The translations under genes were made by a program, and so were the position numbers. DNA of 64,000 nt, taken from positions 107,495 through 171,494 of the IMG/VR virus record IMGVR_UViG_3300032770_000003, one strand, 5' to 3'. The stretch comes from a virus. This document shows, piece after piece, positions 48,351-56,364 of this stretch (its first letter is position 1; the number at the start of each line of letters is the position of its first letter). Under the pieces are notes generated by a model. The model did not search any database and had not been told where the DNA came from. It worked only from the letters and a program-made list of their open reading frames with translations.

Positions 48351-48661
48351 TGTTCGAGCACGAACCATTCGCGCCCGATGACGACTACTACGGCGAGCAC
48401 ACGCTACGGGCCAAATCGCTGCTTGATGGGCGTGAAGTGCACCTGCTCCAGTACATGTTCAACCTGCGGCTAGCTGTTACCACGGAGCCGCATGGCATGT
48501 GTTACGAGGACGGCTATTGCTTCCACGACAGCGCGGCGGCGTACCGTGCTTTCGAAAGCTGGGATGGTGATTCCATCCCGAGTGAGCCGTGGGCGAAGAA
48601 TCCCTTCAGAGGGGTCTACGGACCATGCTCATGTGTGAGCTGCCAAGGGCATCAACGATGA
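48350..48661 (+). CDS. Hypothetical protein, 103 aa
   Basis: Acidic N-terminus ('EPFAPDDDYYGEH'), aromatic residues, C-terminal 'CSCVSCQGHQR'. TGATG and ATGA couplings on both sides. Confidence 0.55.
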   Translation: MFEHEPFAPDDDYYGEHTLRAKSLLDGREVHLLQYMFNLRLAVTTEPHGMCYEDGYCFHDSAAAYRAFESWDGDSIPSEPWAKNPFRGVYGPCSCVSCQGHQR

Positions 48662-49218
48662 ATCCATACTTCAGCCCTGAGGAAGCGATCATAGTTCGTT
48701 ACGTACTCCATGGCGGAGAAGAACATGTGATCGTCACGCTCACGTGCTGCGGTACCTATCGAGGTACGCATCATCTCGGCATGAACGTCACCAGCGGCTT
48801 TGGCTCATATGGATACGAGTGGCACAGCATCGGGCAACCGGACCCGCGGAGGTTCCTCATCAGCTGCGATGCTGACTACCTCTATCGCAAGCTCACCCAC
48901 GTAGTTCGGGTCTATGACGGTGAACAGACCCTGGCCAATGTCGTTGCTGCCTTCAAAGCAACTCATCCGGATCTCATCGATGACCTCGGCGATGAGTTCA
49001 ATTCCCTCGACAGAATCGAGGATTTCCACCTGTGGTGGCACAATCTCGACAATCCGCGATTTCACAATGATGACATGGATGGGAACGACGATCCGCAGCA
49101 ATTGGTCGCCTACAAGCGGGAGCCTCAGTGCTGGACGTTCTGTGAGCAGTACTTGCCACTGCTCAAGGATCGGCTACGCCAGGAACTGGACGCGGGCTTA
49201 GCATTCGGCTGCAAATGA
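48658..49218 (+). CDS. Hypothetical protein, 186 aa
   Basis: From ATG 48658 (ATGA overlap). Beta-rich first half ('HVIVTLTCCGTYRGTHHLGM'), helical acidic second half ('WTFCEQYLPLLKDRLRQEL'). No family recognised. Confidence 0.55.
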   Translation: MNPYFSPEEAIIVRYVLHGGEEHVIVTLTCCGTYRGTHHLGMNVTSGFGSYGYEWHSIGQPDPRRFLISCDADYLYRKLTHVVRVYDGEQTLANVVAAFKATHPDLIDDLGDEFNSLDRIEDFHLWWHNLDNPRFHNDDMDGNDDPQQLVAYKREPQCWTFCEQYLPLLKDRLRQELDAGLAFGCK

Positions 49219-49565
49219 CCATTCTGGTTTGTGGCGGCCGGCTCTTCCGGCCCACAGCACAGAGCTATTCGACACTCGCTGATCATCTGCTGCCTGGCAC
49301 CAAACTGATCCACGGTGGCGCCACGGGTGCCGACGCGTTCGCCGATGAGTTCGCCAAGGGGCTTGGCTTCGTCGAGGTCGTACCCTACCGTATCACCAGA
49401 GCTGAGTGGGCACAGCTTGGACCGGCTGCAGGGCCCATACGGAATCAGCGCATGCTCACTGAAGGCAAGCCTGACTTGGTGATCGCGTTTCCTGGAGGTC
49501 GTGGTACTGCTGACATGGTAGAACGCGCGGAAGCTGCTGGGATTCCGGTCATCAGAGCAAAGTAG
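49215..49565 (+). CDS. SLOG-superfamily (DUF2493) nucleotide-binding protein
   Basis: 'MTILVCGGRLF', 'LIHGGATGADAFADEFAKGL', 'GPAAGPIRNQRML' and 'VIAFPGGRGTADMV' are the DUF2493/YspA set: a Rossmann-like fold with the GG-GT ligand loops. It probably binds a nucleotide or derivative; SLOG proteins often act in nucleotide-signal or conflict systems. Confidence 0.8.
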   Translation: MTILVCGGRLFRPTAQSYSTLADHLLPGTKLIHGGATGADAFADEFAKGLGFVEVVPYRITRAEWAQLGPAAGPIRNQRMLTEGKPDLVIAFPGGRGTADMVERAEAAGIPVIRAK

Positions 49566-49574
49566 GAGGTAGCG

Positions 49575-49772
49575 ATGGGCGCATACCTGAATCCTCCGAT
49601 CGACAAAGCCATCTGGCTGGAACTCCACGGAGAGCCGCTCCCGACGCCTCCCACGAAAGTGCACACGGGTGAGAAGCTTGCCGTCTGCCTGGTCAACAAC
49701 GGGCCCTTCACAGCCGCTGGGATCATCTTCGATGAAGAGCATAGCAACTTGTCAAAGTACCTGAAGCGGTGA
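49575..49772 (+). CDS. Hypothetical protein, 65 aa
   Basis: AGGAGG before ATG. 'AIWLELHGEPLPTPPTKVHT' and 'VNNGPFTAAGIIFDEEHSNL': small beta protein typical of phage early regions. Confidence 0.55.
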   Translation: MGAYLNPPIDKAIWLELHGEPLPTPPTKVHTGEKLAVCLVNNGPFTAAGIIFDEEHSNLSKYLKR

Positions 49773-49954
49773 CCAAAGCTAACCCCGAAGCTACGCGCCT
49801 TCGCGCAGCTCTTGAGCCAAGCGCCCTACGCCAAGCGTGGAAGGACTGGCAATGGTTGCATTGTACACACCTGGAGGATGGCCCTCAACAACACGGAACC
49901 GTGTGCATCACGTGTGCGCTTGACTGCATCGCTGCCCGCATAAAAGAGGACTGA
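49769..49954 (+). CDS. Small Cys/His protein, 61 aa
   Basis: GTG overlaps the previous stop. 'WLHCTHLEDGPQQHGTVCIT' then 'CALDC' could bind zinc. Confidence 0.5.
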   Translation: MTKANPEATRLRAALEPSALRQAWKDWQWLHCTHLEDGPQQHGTVCITCALDCIAARIKED

Positions 49955-49958
49955 CCGC

Positions 49959-50198
49959 ATGGATTCCGATTCACAATTCGGTATCAAGCACTGGGTCATC
50001 TACAAGAACCCCAGCGACTACCCCAACAAGTACGTCGTGCGTTGCCTGGTTGCGGTCAAGGGGGAAGTGCTCGCTGACATGGAGCCAACCACAGTGGTCG
50101 ATACCCTCGAAGCTGCCCGTGCGCGGGTGCCAGATGGCACGGTCATGGTCGCGAGACACCCCAGCGACGATCCGGTCATCGTCGAGGTCTGGCTTTGA
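49959..50198 (+). CDS. DUF5678-like small protein, 79 aa
   Basis: 'KNYVVRCLVAVKGEVLADME'-type strand (here 'NKYVVRCLVAVKGEVLADME') and 'MVARHPSDDPVIVEVWL' resemble small uncharacterised prokaryotic proteins of that kind. Family assignment is tentative. Confidence 0.5.
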   Translation: MDSDSQFGIKHWVIYKNPSDYPNKYVVRCLVAVKGEVLADMEPTTVVDTLEAARARVPDGTVMVARHPSDDPVIVEVWL

Positions 50199-50422
50199 TG
50201 GATGACAAGCACAACTATTTCACGGTGGATCGGCTGCTCCACACCACAGCTCATACTCGCGCTGTGCGAATGACCATCTGGCTCGACGATGATACGAATT
50301 GCGAGGTGCTCATGACGCCTGAGCAAGCACGGGCTCTAGCAGCTCGGCTGACCGAGACCGCGAACGATCCAGTGACCCCAGAGGAAATCGCTGCTTTGGC
50401 AACAACAGCGGGTAACAACTGA
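50198..50422 (+). CDS. Hypothetical protein, 74 aa
   Basis: TGATG coupling. 'MTIWLDDDTNCEVLMTPEQA' plus a helix: a small alpha/beta protein. Confidence 0.55.
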   Translation: MDDKHNYFTVDRLLHTTAHTRAVRMTIWLDDDTNCEVLMTPEQARALAARLTETANDPVTPEEIAALATTAGNN

Positions 50423-50437
50423 CGAAAGGACCAAACC

Positions 50438-50848
50438 ATGAAGACGTTCATCGCTCTGTGCATCGCAAGCTTTGTCATCGCTGCCGCTCCAACGCGAACC
50501 TCTGCGGCCGACAAAGGCGTCTGGGGCTATGTCAGCCTTAACGTTACCTGCAACCCAAAAGGGCGATTCGGGGAGCAGACACGCGCGAAGCTTGTGTCCA
50601 TGGTCTTTGGGTTTTGCGGCATGGAGCTGCGGGATGCCATCCTGCAAGATGCAGAGCCGTACTACTCACAAGCAGCCGATGACGTATGTGGCCCAAACAA
50701 CTGGGACATCACATACAAGTACGTCGCGGTATCGTTCATCAGCGAAGAGGATGCCCAAAACCGACATGACAAAGACTTGATCTCGGGGAACTACAGTATC
50801 CACAAAGAGTTTCCGTACCTGTGGACGGCGTACTGCAAAGGCAAGTAG
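50438..50848 (+). CDS. Secreted protein with signal peptide, 136 aa
   Basis: 'MKTFIALCIASFVIAAAPTR' is a Sec signal peptide, with a likely cleavage after TSA. The mature part has 4-5 Cys. GAAAGGA upstream. May act in the periplasm (superinfection exclusion or lysis inhibition are possibilities without direct evidence). Confidence 0.6.
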   Translation: MKTFIALCIASFVIAAAPTRTSAADKGVWGYVSLNVTCNPKGRFGEQTRAKLVSMVFGFCGMELRDAILQDAEPYYSQAADDVCGPNNWDITYKYVAVSFISEEDAQNRHDKDLISGNYSIHKEFPYLWTAYCKGK

Positions 50849-50851
50849 GCG

Positions 50852-51046
50852 GTGAGCTTCACTCTGCGTGACTACTTGGTCTGCACCGTCTATAGCTACG
50901 TTTCGCTTTCACTCATCGGAGTGTGGAATCCCAAACACCACACTCGACAACGAATTCGTATCGTCGCCGCTTTCTTGTGGCCCATTGGCATTGTGTTTGC
51001 CATCCACCAGATTGGCCGCAAGCTGGTCAAGCTGCTGTCAAAATGA
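50852..51046 (+). CDS. Small two-helix membrane protein, 64 aa
   Basis: GTG start. 'LVCTVYSYVSLSLIGVW' and 'RIVAAFLWPIGIVFAIHQIG' span the membrane. Coupled to the next gene by ATGA. Confidence 0.55.
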   Translation: MSFTLRDYLVCTVYSYVSLSLIGVWNPKHHTRQRIRIVAAFLWPIGIVFAIHQIGRKLVKLLSK

Positions 51047-51195
51047 AGTGCCAAACCTGCCAGCACACGTACCTGTGCCATGTAAACAACTACGGAGTTG
51101 GGCGCTGTCAGAAAGGTGGCTGTCCTTGCGTCAAATATGTGGCGCCCGAATTGGTCCTTCTGCCATCGATTCCAAATGATGACTTGACAAAGTAA
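51043..51195 (+). CDS. Small zinc-ribbon protein, 50 aa
   Basis: 'MKCQTCQHTYLCHVNNYGVG' and 'RCQKGGCPCVKY': CxxC...C...CxC. The frame extends upstream to 50923, but ATG 51043 overlaps the previous stop and begins the Cys motif. Confidence 0.6.
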   Translation: MKCQTCQHTYLCHVNNYGVGRCQKGGCPCVKYVAPELVLLPSIPNDDLTK

Positions 51196-51209
51196 CCTCA
51201 CGAATGCTT
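51184..51209 (+). promoter_or_regulatory. Putative promoter
   Basis: TTGACA followed at 17-19 nt by CTTAGC/TAGCTT. It precedes ATG 51221 by a short leader. Confidence 0.4.
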
Positions 51210-51220
51210 AGCTTAGAGAC

Positions 51221-51598
51221 ATGTTGCGCAAGACGATAGACAGTGCAGTTTCGTTCTATCGACGCCACAAGGTGGTCCGGGAACTCGTTAACCACCAGTT
51301 TCCGAAGACCTCGGTCTTCCTTGAAGTGCGCGGAATCCGCCTGCGAATCGGGCTCAGGACATTCGTTCCCCTGCCCTGGCACGTGACGGACCTAGCGGAT
51401 GTGCTGGTCGAGCGCAACCCCCGTACCGGATCGTGGGTCTGCACCAAGCACCCGGATCAGGTGGTCCCCTTCGTCGTCGAGCCGGGGCTACACGCCCGGA
51501 GTTGCTTCTGTTCCCAGATCGATCGGACCCTGCGCCCGTGCATTGTGTGCCAGGATAACGCAAAGCTGATCGGGCGCGACTTCAGCGCCATTCAGTAA
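51221..51598 (+). CDS. Hypothetical protein, 125 aa
   Basis: Basic N-terminus, central 'WVCTKHPDQVVPFVVEPGLH', C-terminal 'SCFCSQIDRTLRPCIVCQDN' with a possible zinc site. Confidence 0.55.
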   Translation: MLRKTIDSAVSFYRRHKVVRELVNHQFPKTSVFLEVRGIRLRIGLRTFVPLPWHVTDLADVLVERNPRTGSWVCTKHPDQVVPFVVEPGLHARSCFCSQIDRTLRPCIVCQDNAKLIGRDFSAIQ

Positions 51599-51748
51599 GT
51601 GGTGCCGGTACAGTACATCACACTGCCGCTGACCACGTCGATCGTAGAGCTGCGGACGTGGTTCGAGCAAGGCTGGCGACTGGTGTGCTGGGTCGACCAC
51701 TACACGCTCGCACACCATGGGGAAATCTCGGGTCCGATGACAGGCTAG
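51599..51748 (+). CDS. Small protein, 49 aa
   Basis: GTG-GTG start directly after the previous stop. 'LRTWFEQGWRLVCWVDHYTL'. Aromatic-rich, unknown. Confidence 0.45.
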   Translation: MVPVQYITLPLTTSIVELRTWFEQGWRLVCWVDHYTLAHHGEISGPMTG

Positions 51749-51756
51749 TCCTCTCA

Positions 51757-51773
51757 CGTCAAGATATTTGACG
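51757..51773. promoter_or_regulatory. Palindrome before the lectin-glycosidase gene
   Basis: CGTCAAGATATTTGACG. The half-sites TTGACG/CGTCAA resemble the TTGAC operator with inverted spacing. Confidence 0.4.
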
Positions 51774-51804
51774 AAAATCTCCCGAGAGGGACTAGCATGG
51801 AGGC

Positions 51805-53415
51805 ATGACGATCAAGACGCGTCGTGTCTCAGCGGCAGCGGCCGCAGTCGCTCTGCTGTTTGTCGTGAGCGTCGCACTCCGACACAAGCCTGCGAAGCAC
51901 CACCTTCCGACGCCGCAAGCGAGACGACTCCAGCTCGCGGCAGCTTCTTCGACGATTTGCACGATCGCGCAAGAAGGGAACCAGGCTTCGATCAAGTGCC
52001 CCGCTGGCGAAGTGTTCAGCAGCGTCTTCTTCGCGAGCTTCGGGAACGCTACGGGCACCTGCTCGACGTACAAGCTCGGCACGTGCAACGCGACCACGTC
52101 AGTCGCTGTGGTCTCGCTGGCGTGTCTCGGAAAAGCTTCCTGCAAGGTCAACGCTTCGAGCGCCACGTTCGGCGGCGATCCTTGCGCGGGGACTGTCAAG
52201 CATCTCAGTCTGAGACTTGTCTGCTCACCGCCACCCCCACCACCTTGCCCCGCTGACGGCGGCGCGGGAAGTGGTGGCTCAGGTGGTAGTGGTGGCAGCG
52301 GGGGAGCTGGTGGCGTAGGCGGCTCTGGTGGCACCGCTGGCTCTGGCGGCGTAGGTGGCTCTGGAGGCTCAGGCGGTAGTGGTGGAGTCGGAGGTACTGG
52401 AGGCTCAGGCGGATCCGGAGGCTCTGGTGGATCGGGTGGATCGGGTGGATCGGGTGGATCGGGTGGATCGGGTGGAAGTGGTGGTTCAGGCGGCACGGGA
52501 GGAACAGGCGGCAGTGGCGGAACCGCAGTCCTCAAGGTCGGCAACCACGCGCTCATCGATACCTGTGGCAACACCTTCGTTCCGAAAGGAATCGAAGCGA
52601 CGATGGGCTTGGGCTTGGAATACAACGGCACGCTCGCGAACGTGGTCGATCAGATCGCACTAACCAACGCGAACGCGATTCGTCTGCTGCCCAACATCTC
52701 ACAGCTGCAACCGAGTGACGTGCAGCCGATCATTGCACGGGCCATCAGCCATGGACTCGTGACCTATATCTCGCCTGGTGATCGAACCTGGTTTGGTCAG
52801 GCGGCGGTGCACACGATGCTGACCCCGTACCTGCCCTACCTCGTGATCGACGCCTACCAGGAGGCCGAGTTCGACGATCCCGTGCGCTGGCTCTCCGAAG
52901 CTCAGGCGGCCGTCGTCCAGGTTCGCGGCTACGGTTACAGCGTTCCGCTGGTCGTGATCAGCAATCAGTACGGTCGTGACCTGCCCACGCTGCTAGCTCA
53001 CGGTGCCGACGTCGAAGCCGCGGACCCGATCCACAACACCATTCTCGGCTGGCAAGCCTACTGGGGCTCGAACGCCTCCAATCCCTGGACCTACCAACAG
53101 CAATACAACCTGACGTGGGAGCAAGCCGTCGCACAGGCGGCAGCGGCCCCGTTCACCGTCCAGCTCGGACTCGACTACGTGACCGACTTCCCCGATTGGT
53201 TTATGGACTATGGTCACGTCATGGATCTTACCAAACCGGTAGGACTGGGTTGGCTTTGGTGGGATTATTATCTACCATTTGGCGACACTACGAATGATCT
53301 GACAAGTGACAATTCATTTGCTCACTTGTCGACACTTGGCCAATCCGTCGTTGTCACTCAACCCTCTGGATTCAGCTCGCCCAACCCGAAGGCGTGCAAG
53401 CCGCCTGGTTTCTAA
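51805..53415 (+). CDS. Secreted SUEL-type lectin fused to a glycoside hydrolase-like domain
   Basis: 536 residues. N-terminal signal anchor ('AAAAAVALLFVVSVAL'). Galactose-binding SUEL-type lectin at ~50-135 ('IKCPAGEVFSSVFFASFGNA', six Cys). Then about 105 residues of Gly-Ser repeats (GGSGGSGG). The C-terminal domain begins 'LIDTCGNTFVPKGIEATMGL' and looks like a GH5-type TIM barrel ('ANAIRLLPNISQL', 'HGLVTYISPGD'). The catalytic Glu pair is not certain. Exported protein that may bind and cleave surface polysaccharide; a cargo or host-derived gene. Confidence 0.65.
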   Translation: MTIKTRRVSAAAAAVALLFVVSVALRHKPAKHHLPTPQARRLQLAAASSTICTIAQEGNQASIKCPAGEVFSSVFFASFGNATGTCSTYKLGTCNATTSVAVVSLACLGKASCKVNASSATFGGDPCAGTVKHLSLRLVCSPPPPPPCPADGGAGSGGSGGSGGSGGAGGVGGSGGTAGSGGVGGSGGSGGSGGVGGTGGSGGSGGSGGSGGSGGSGGSGGSGGSGGSGGTGGTGGSGGTAVLKVGNHALIDTCGNTFVPKGIEATMGLGLEYNGTLANVVDQIALTNANAIRLLPNISQLQPSDVQPIIARAISHGLVTYISPGDRTWFGQAAVHTMLTPYLPYLVIDAYQEAEFDDPVRWLSEAQAAVVQVRGYGYSVPLVVISNQYGRDLPTLLAHGADVEAADPIHNTILGWQAYWGSNASNPWTYQQQYNLTWEQAVAQAAAAPFTVQLGLDYVTDFPDWFMDYGHVMDLTKPVGLGWLWWDYYLPFGDTTNDLTSDNSFAHLSTLGQSVVVTQPSGFSSPNPKACKPPGF

Positions 53416-53438
53416 ACCGCTGACCTGTTTTTCAGCCA

Positions 53439-53452
53439 CTTGACCCGTCAAG
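53439..53452 (+). promoter_or_regulatory. Operator palindrome / promoter before array 1
   Basis: CTTGACCCGTCAAG. Rightward TTGACC followed at 17 nt by GTAGGG. It would transcribe the G-rich array as RNA. Confidence 0.5.
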
Positions 53453-53454
53453 CG

Positions 53455-54195
53455 CGGGTGTTGTAGGGTTGCCCCCGTTGGCACGGTCGGGTCAGGTGCG
53501 TTATGGCATGGTGAGGCAGGATGGGTTGGGCGAGTCTGGGCTTGGGTTGGCCCGGCTTGGCGGGGCAGGAAGGGCTCGGCGAGGCTTGGCAAGGCATGGC
53601 TAGGAAGGGACAGGCAAGGCAGGAATGGTGCGTAGGGGATAGGCACGGCTGGGATCGGATGGGATCGGAACGGCAGTCGAGGAAAGGTGTGGTCACGCCC
53701 GGTAAGTCGAGTCGTGGCAGGGCAGTCGAGTCGAGGAACGGAAAGGAAAGGGTGGAAGGCAGTGGTAGGGCAGGATCGGTCAGGACCGGCAAGGCGGTGT
53801 TGGAATCGGAATGGTCCGGCAGCTTAGGTGAGGAGTGGTGAGGCACGGTTTGGTTTGGAATGGAGCGGCAGTCTCGCAGAGGTGAGGTATGGCAAGGCAT
53901 GGAGTGCACGGCTAGGAAAGGCAGTCACGGACAATGGCGCGCCAGGGTTTGGGGGGTTGGGTATGGAATGGAAAGGCACGGCAGTAGAGGACCGGAAGGG
54001 CCGGGTCAGGATGGGATTCGCAGGGCAGGGGCGTGGCAGGTCGGGCCAGGTATGGTGCGTTTTGGCTGGGCGAGGAACGGTTGGGTTTGGCAGTCGAGGT
54101 TAGGAAGCGAAGCGAAGGTCAGGGTGTGGCTCGGCAGTCCTGGTCGGGAATGGGTCGGCAAGGAAGTAAACGGCATGGCAGTCGCGGCAGCCAAA
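53455..54195 (+). repeat. G-rich array 1, 5-nt periodic (NNGGN)
   Basis: GG recurs at five-base spacing over some 740 bp (for example 'tcggcgaggcttggcaaggc', 'gggatcggatgggatcgga'). About every 37-60 nt a GGCAGTC motif interrupts the phase, at 53672, 53721, 53758 (variant), 53818 (variant), 53867, 53920, 53980 (variant), 54089, 54133 and 54177. A 5-nt period cannot be a codon frame, and ORFs here on both strands are compositional artefacts. The + strand RNA could form two-layer G-quadruplexes. No gene is seen. Confidence 0.7.
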
Positions 54196-54257
54196 TCGTA
54201 GGCAACCAACGTGACTGTGCAACTTGAGAACTGACACTTTGTGAAAGGGGACTTGGA

Positions 54258-54992
54258 ATGCGAAATGGAACGACAACAGCACCGCTGCCTTCGGCATTGA
54301 CCAAGCGGCGAGGTCGACCACCCAAAGCGCGACCGTGGGAGGACGATACCGGCGAAGTGCCGCCGACCAAGATCGACATCAAGGAAAAGATCGCCAAGCC
54401 GACCAAGGAAAAGACGGCGGCGATTTTCATCCCCAAGATTGCCGTCAACCACACCACGATCAAGGTGATCGGCATCTCCAGTCTGATCGTGCATGCGTGG
54501 AGCGAGAAGGCCAAAAAGGAAATGCGCGACAAGCAGACTGGCGTCGCCACGCAAAAGCGTGAGTTCAAGGTCCCCATGGACGACTTCAACGGCGCTCGCT
54601 ACCTCAATGCTGAGGGTAAGGATTGTGTTCCTGCGCTCGCCTTCCGCAACGCCGCGGTTGAGGCGGGTGTGCTCGCCGGCGTCTTCAAGACGACGTTGCG
54701 CAAAGCATTCTTCATCACCGGCCCTGACCTGATTCCGATCATCAGCGATCCTCCCATCATGAGAGAGGACATGGTGCGTGTCGGTCAGGGTACCGCCGAT
54801 CTCAGGTATCGGCCCGAATACAAGAACTGGAGCTGCGTCGTCCCTGTCGAGTTCAACCCCAAAGTGCTGAGCCTCGAACAGCTCGTCAACCTATTCGACA
54901 ACGCGGGTTACGCGATTGGCATTTGCGAGTGGCGGCCCCAGCGCGATGGTCAATTCGGACGCTTCCGCGTGGCCATCGATAGCACCAAGTAA
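54258..54992 (+). CDS. Conserved phage protein flanked by the G-rich arrays, 244 aa
   Basis: AT-hook-like N-terminus 'KRRGRPPKARPWEDD'. The conserved body has 'GISSLIVHAWSEKAKKEM', 'ALAFRNAAVEAGVLAGV', 'IMREDMVRVGQGTADLRYRP' and 'GYAIGICEWRPQRDGQFGRF'. I recognise this pattern as a widespread phage protein annotated only as hypothetical; it may work on nucleic acid. GAAAGGGG Shine-Dalgarno. Its location between two 0.8-kb arrays suggests it acts on them or on their RNA. Confidence 0.65.
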   Translation: MRNGTTTAPLPSALTKRRGRPPKARPWEDDTGEVPPTKIDIKEKIAKPTKEKTAAIFIPKIAVNHTTIKVIGISSLIVHAWSEKAKKEMRDKQTGVATQKREFKVPMDDFNGARYLNAEGKDCVPALAFRNAAVEAGVLAGVFKTTLRKAFFITGPDLIPIISDPPIMREDMVRVGQGTADLRYRPEYKNWSCVVPVEFNPKVLSLEQLVNLFDNAGYAIGICEWRPQRDGQFGRFRVAIDSTK

Positions 54993-54995
54993 GGG

Positions 54996-55760
54996 GGCAA
55001 GGCAGGGATCGGGCGGAAGGGCTAGGTTGGCTAGGCTTGGCAGTCATGGGCCGGGTGTGTTCCGGAACGGAAGGGGTCGGCGCGGAATGGCACGGCAGTC
55101 AGCGCAGGGCTTGGTTCGGCTTGGCCAGGTTGGTTCCGGTTCGGAGCGGCTAGGCAAGGCAGTCGAGGCCGGGGAGTGGGCTAGTCTGGGCGAGTCAGGG
55201 TAGGGTCGGCCAGGGACTGGATTGGCAGTCGAGGTTAGGAGTGGAATGGACGGGTAAGTCACGGCTTGGCAGGAACGGCGAGGCCCGGCGCGGCCCGGAC
55301 CGGTAGGGCCCGGCACGGTATGGTCCGGTACGGACTGGCAGGGCAGGAATGACTAGGCTAGTTACGGCACGGCACGGATCGGCACCGCTGGGCAGTCGGA
55401 GGCTGGGAAAGGCGCGTTTTGGACCCGTGGGGCTGGGTGTGTTTGGGCATGGATTGGAACGGAACGGAGCGGCATGGCAGTCAAGGCAAGGTGTTGCGGG
55501 GCAACGCGAGGAATGGTGTGGCAGTCGGGGCGGGGCGAGCTTTGCGTGGATGGGCGGGGAATGGCAGTCGTGGTGAGGTTGGGAAGCGAGAGGAGAGGAA
55601 AGGCATGGCGGGGCAGTCGGGGCCGGGCAATGTGAGGTCGGGCAGGGTGCGAGCGGGCGCGGCTGGTAAGGTGCGGGGCAGGGAATGTTTCGGCAGTGTT
55701 GGGCAAGGTGGGCAGCGCATGGCAGTTGTGGCGAGGTCCGGCGTGGGATCGCTGGGCCGG
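54996..55760 (+). repeat. G-rich array 2, 5-nt periodic
   Basis: Same NNGGN texture as array 1 ('aggcccggcgcggcccgga'), with GGCAGTC phase-shifters at 55039, 55094, 55158, 55224, 55391, 55476, 55520, 55563 and 55612, and GGCAGT variants at 55692 and 55721. No credible ORF. Ends about 50 nt before the next gene. Confidence 0.7.
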
Positions 55761-55812
55761 TTCGGTGTGGCAGGCTTGGTTTTGAACTTCCACAAAAAGG
55801 GAGACTTGAGGC

Positions 55813-56364
55813 ATGGCAATCGCAGAGATCGATCCCACAAGCATTCGAGCGCGACCTGGTTCTCGGCTCACGAACAAACAAGCGTTGGCGATCGCACCGA
55901 CGCTGTTTGCGATTGAACAGCGGGACGGGTTGGTCAAGCCCGAAGCTGTGCTGGAGGCTGCCCAGCAGAATCCGGGATCAGAGCTGCACTCACTGTTCCC
56001 CTGGAGCGATGCGGATGCGGCCCGCGCTCACCGACTCAACATCGCTCGTTCGATCATCCGCAGTGTGACGTACAAGGTGATCCGCTACGGCAACGGATCA
56101 CTCAATGACTACGTACCGTGTTTCGTGCGCATACGGGAGGACGGCGAACCCCAGCTCGACGGCAGCACAACACTCCCGCAAACCGGCTACGCATCCGTCA
56201 CCCGGGTGCTCGACAATGAGCACCTCCGTTCGCAGATCATCGCGGCCGCGGTACGCGAGCTGAACCAGGTTGTGCGCAAGCTCGAAACCTTGAAGGGGCT
56301 CGAACGGGCACTGACAAACGCGAAAGAGCTGCTCGAACAGCTCAAGAAAGCCAGCGCAGCTTGA
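55813..56364 (+). CDS. Hypothetical protein, 183 aa
   Basis: Helical protein: 'LTNKQALAIAPTLFAIEQRD', 'LNIARSIIRSVTYKVIRYGN' and a C-terminal coiled coil 'LNQVVRKLETLKGLERALTN'. AAGGGAGACTTGAGGC precedes ATG. It shares the leader 'GGGACTTGG/GGAGACTTGAGG' with 54258, so the two probably belong together functionally. Confidence 0.6.
   Translation: MAIAEIDPTSIRARPGSRLTNKQALAIAPTLFAIEQRDGLVKPEAVLEAAQQNPGSELHSLFPWSDADAARAHRLNIARSIIRSVTYKVIRYGNGSLNDYVPCFVRIREDGEPQLDGSTTLPQTGYASVTRVLDNEHLRSQIIAAAVRELNQVVRKLETLKGLERALTNAKELLEQLKKASAA

Noticed and set aside
51805-53415. Collagen-like tail fibre
   Set aside because: The repeat is GGSGG, not Gly-X-Y, and the protein has a secretion signal plus lectin and GH-like domains.
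53455-55760. CRISPR array
   Set aside because: No conserved repeat unit of 20-40 bp; only GG spacing and short GGCAGTC motifs recur.
53448-55881. Several ORFs of 70-230 codons on both strands in the G-rich arrays
   Set aside because: Frames are open because stops are rare in NNGGN sequence. They are pure low complexity and change frame with the 5-nt period.
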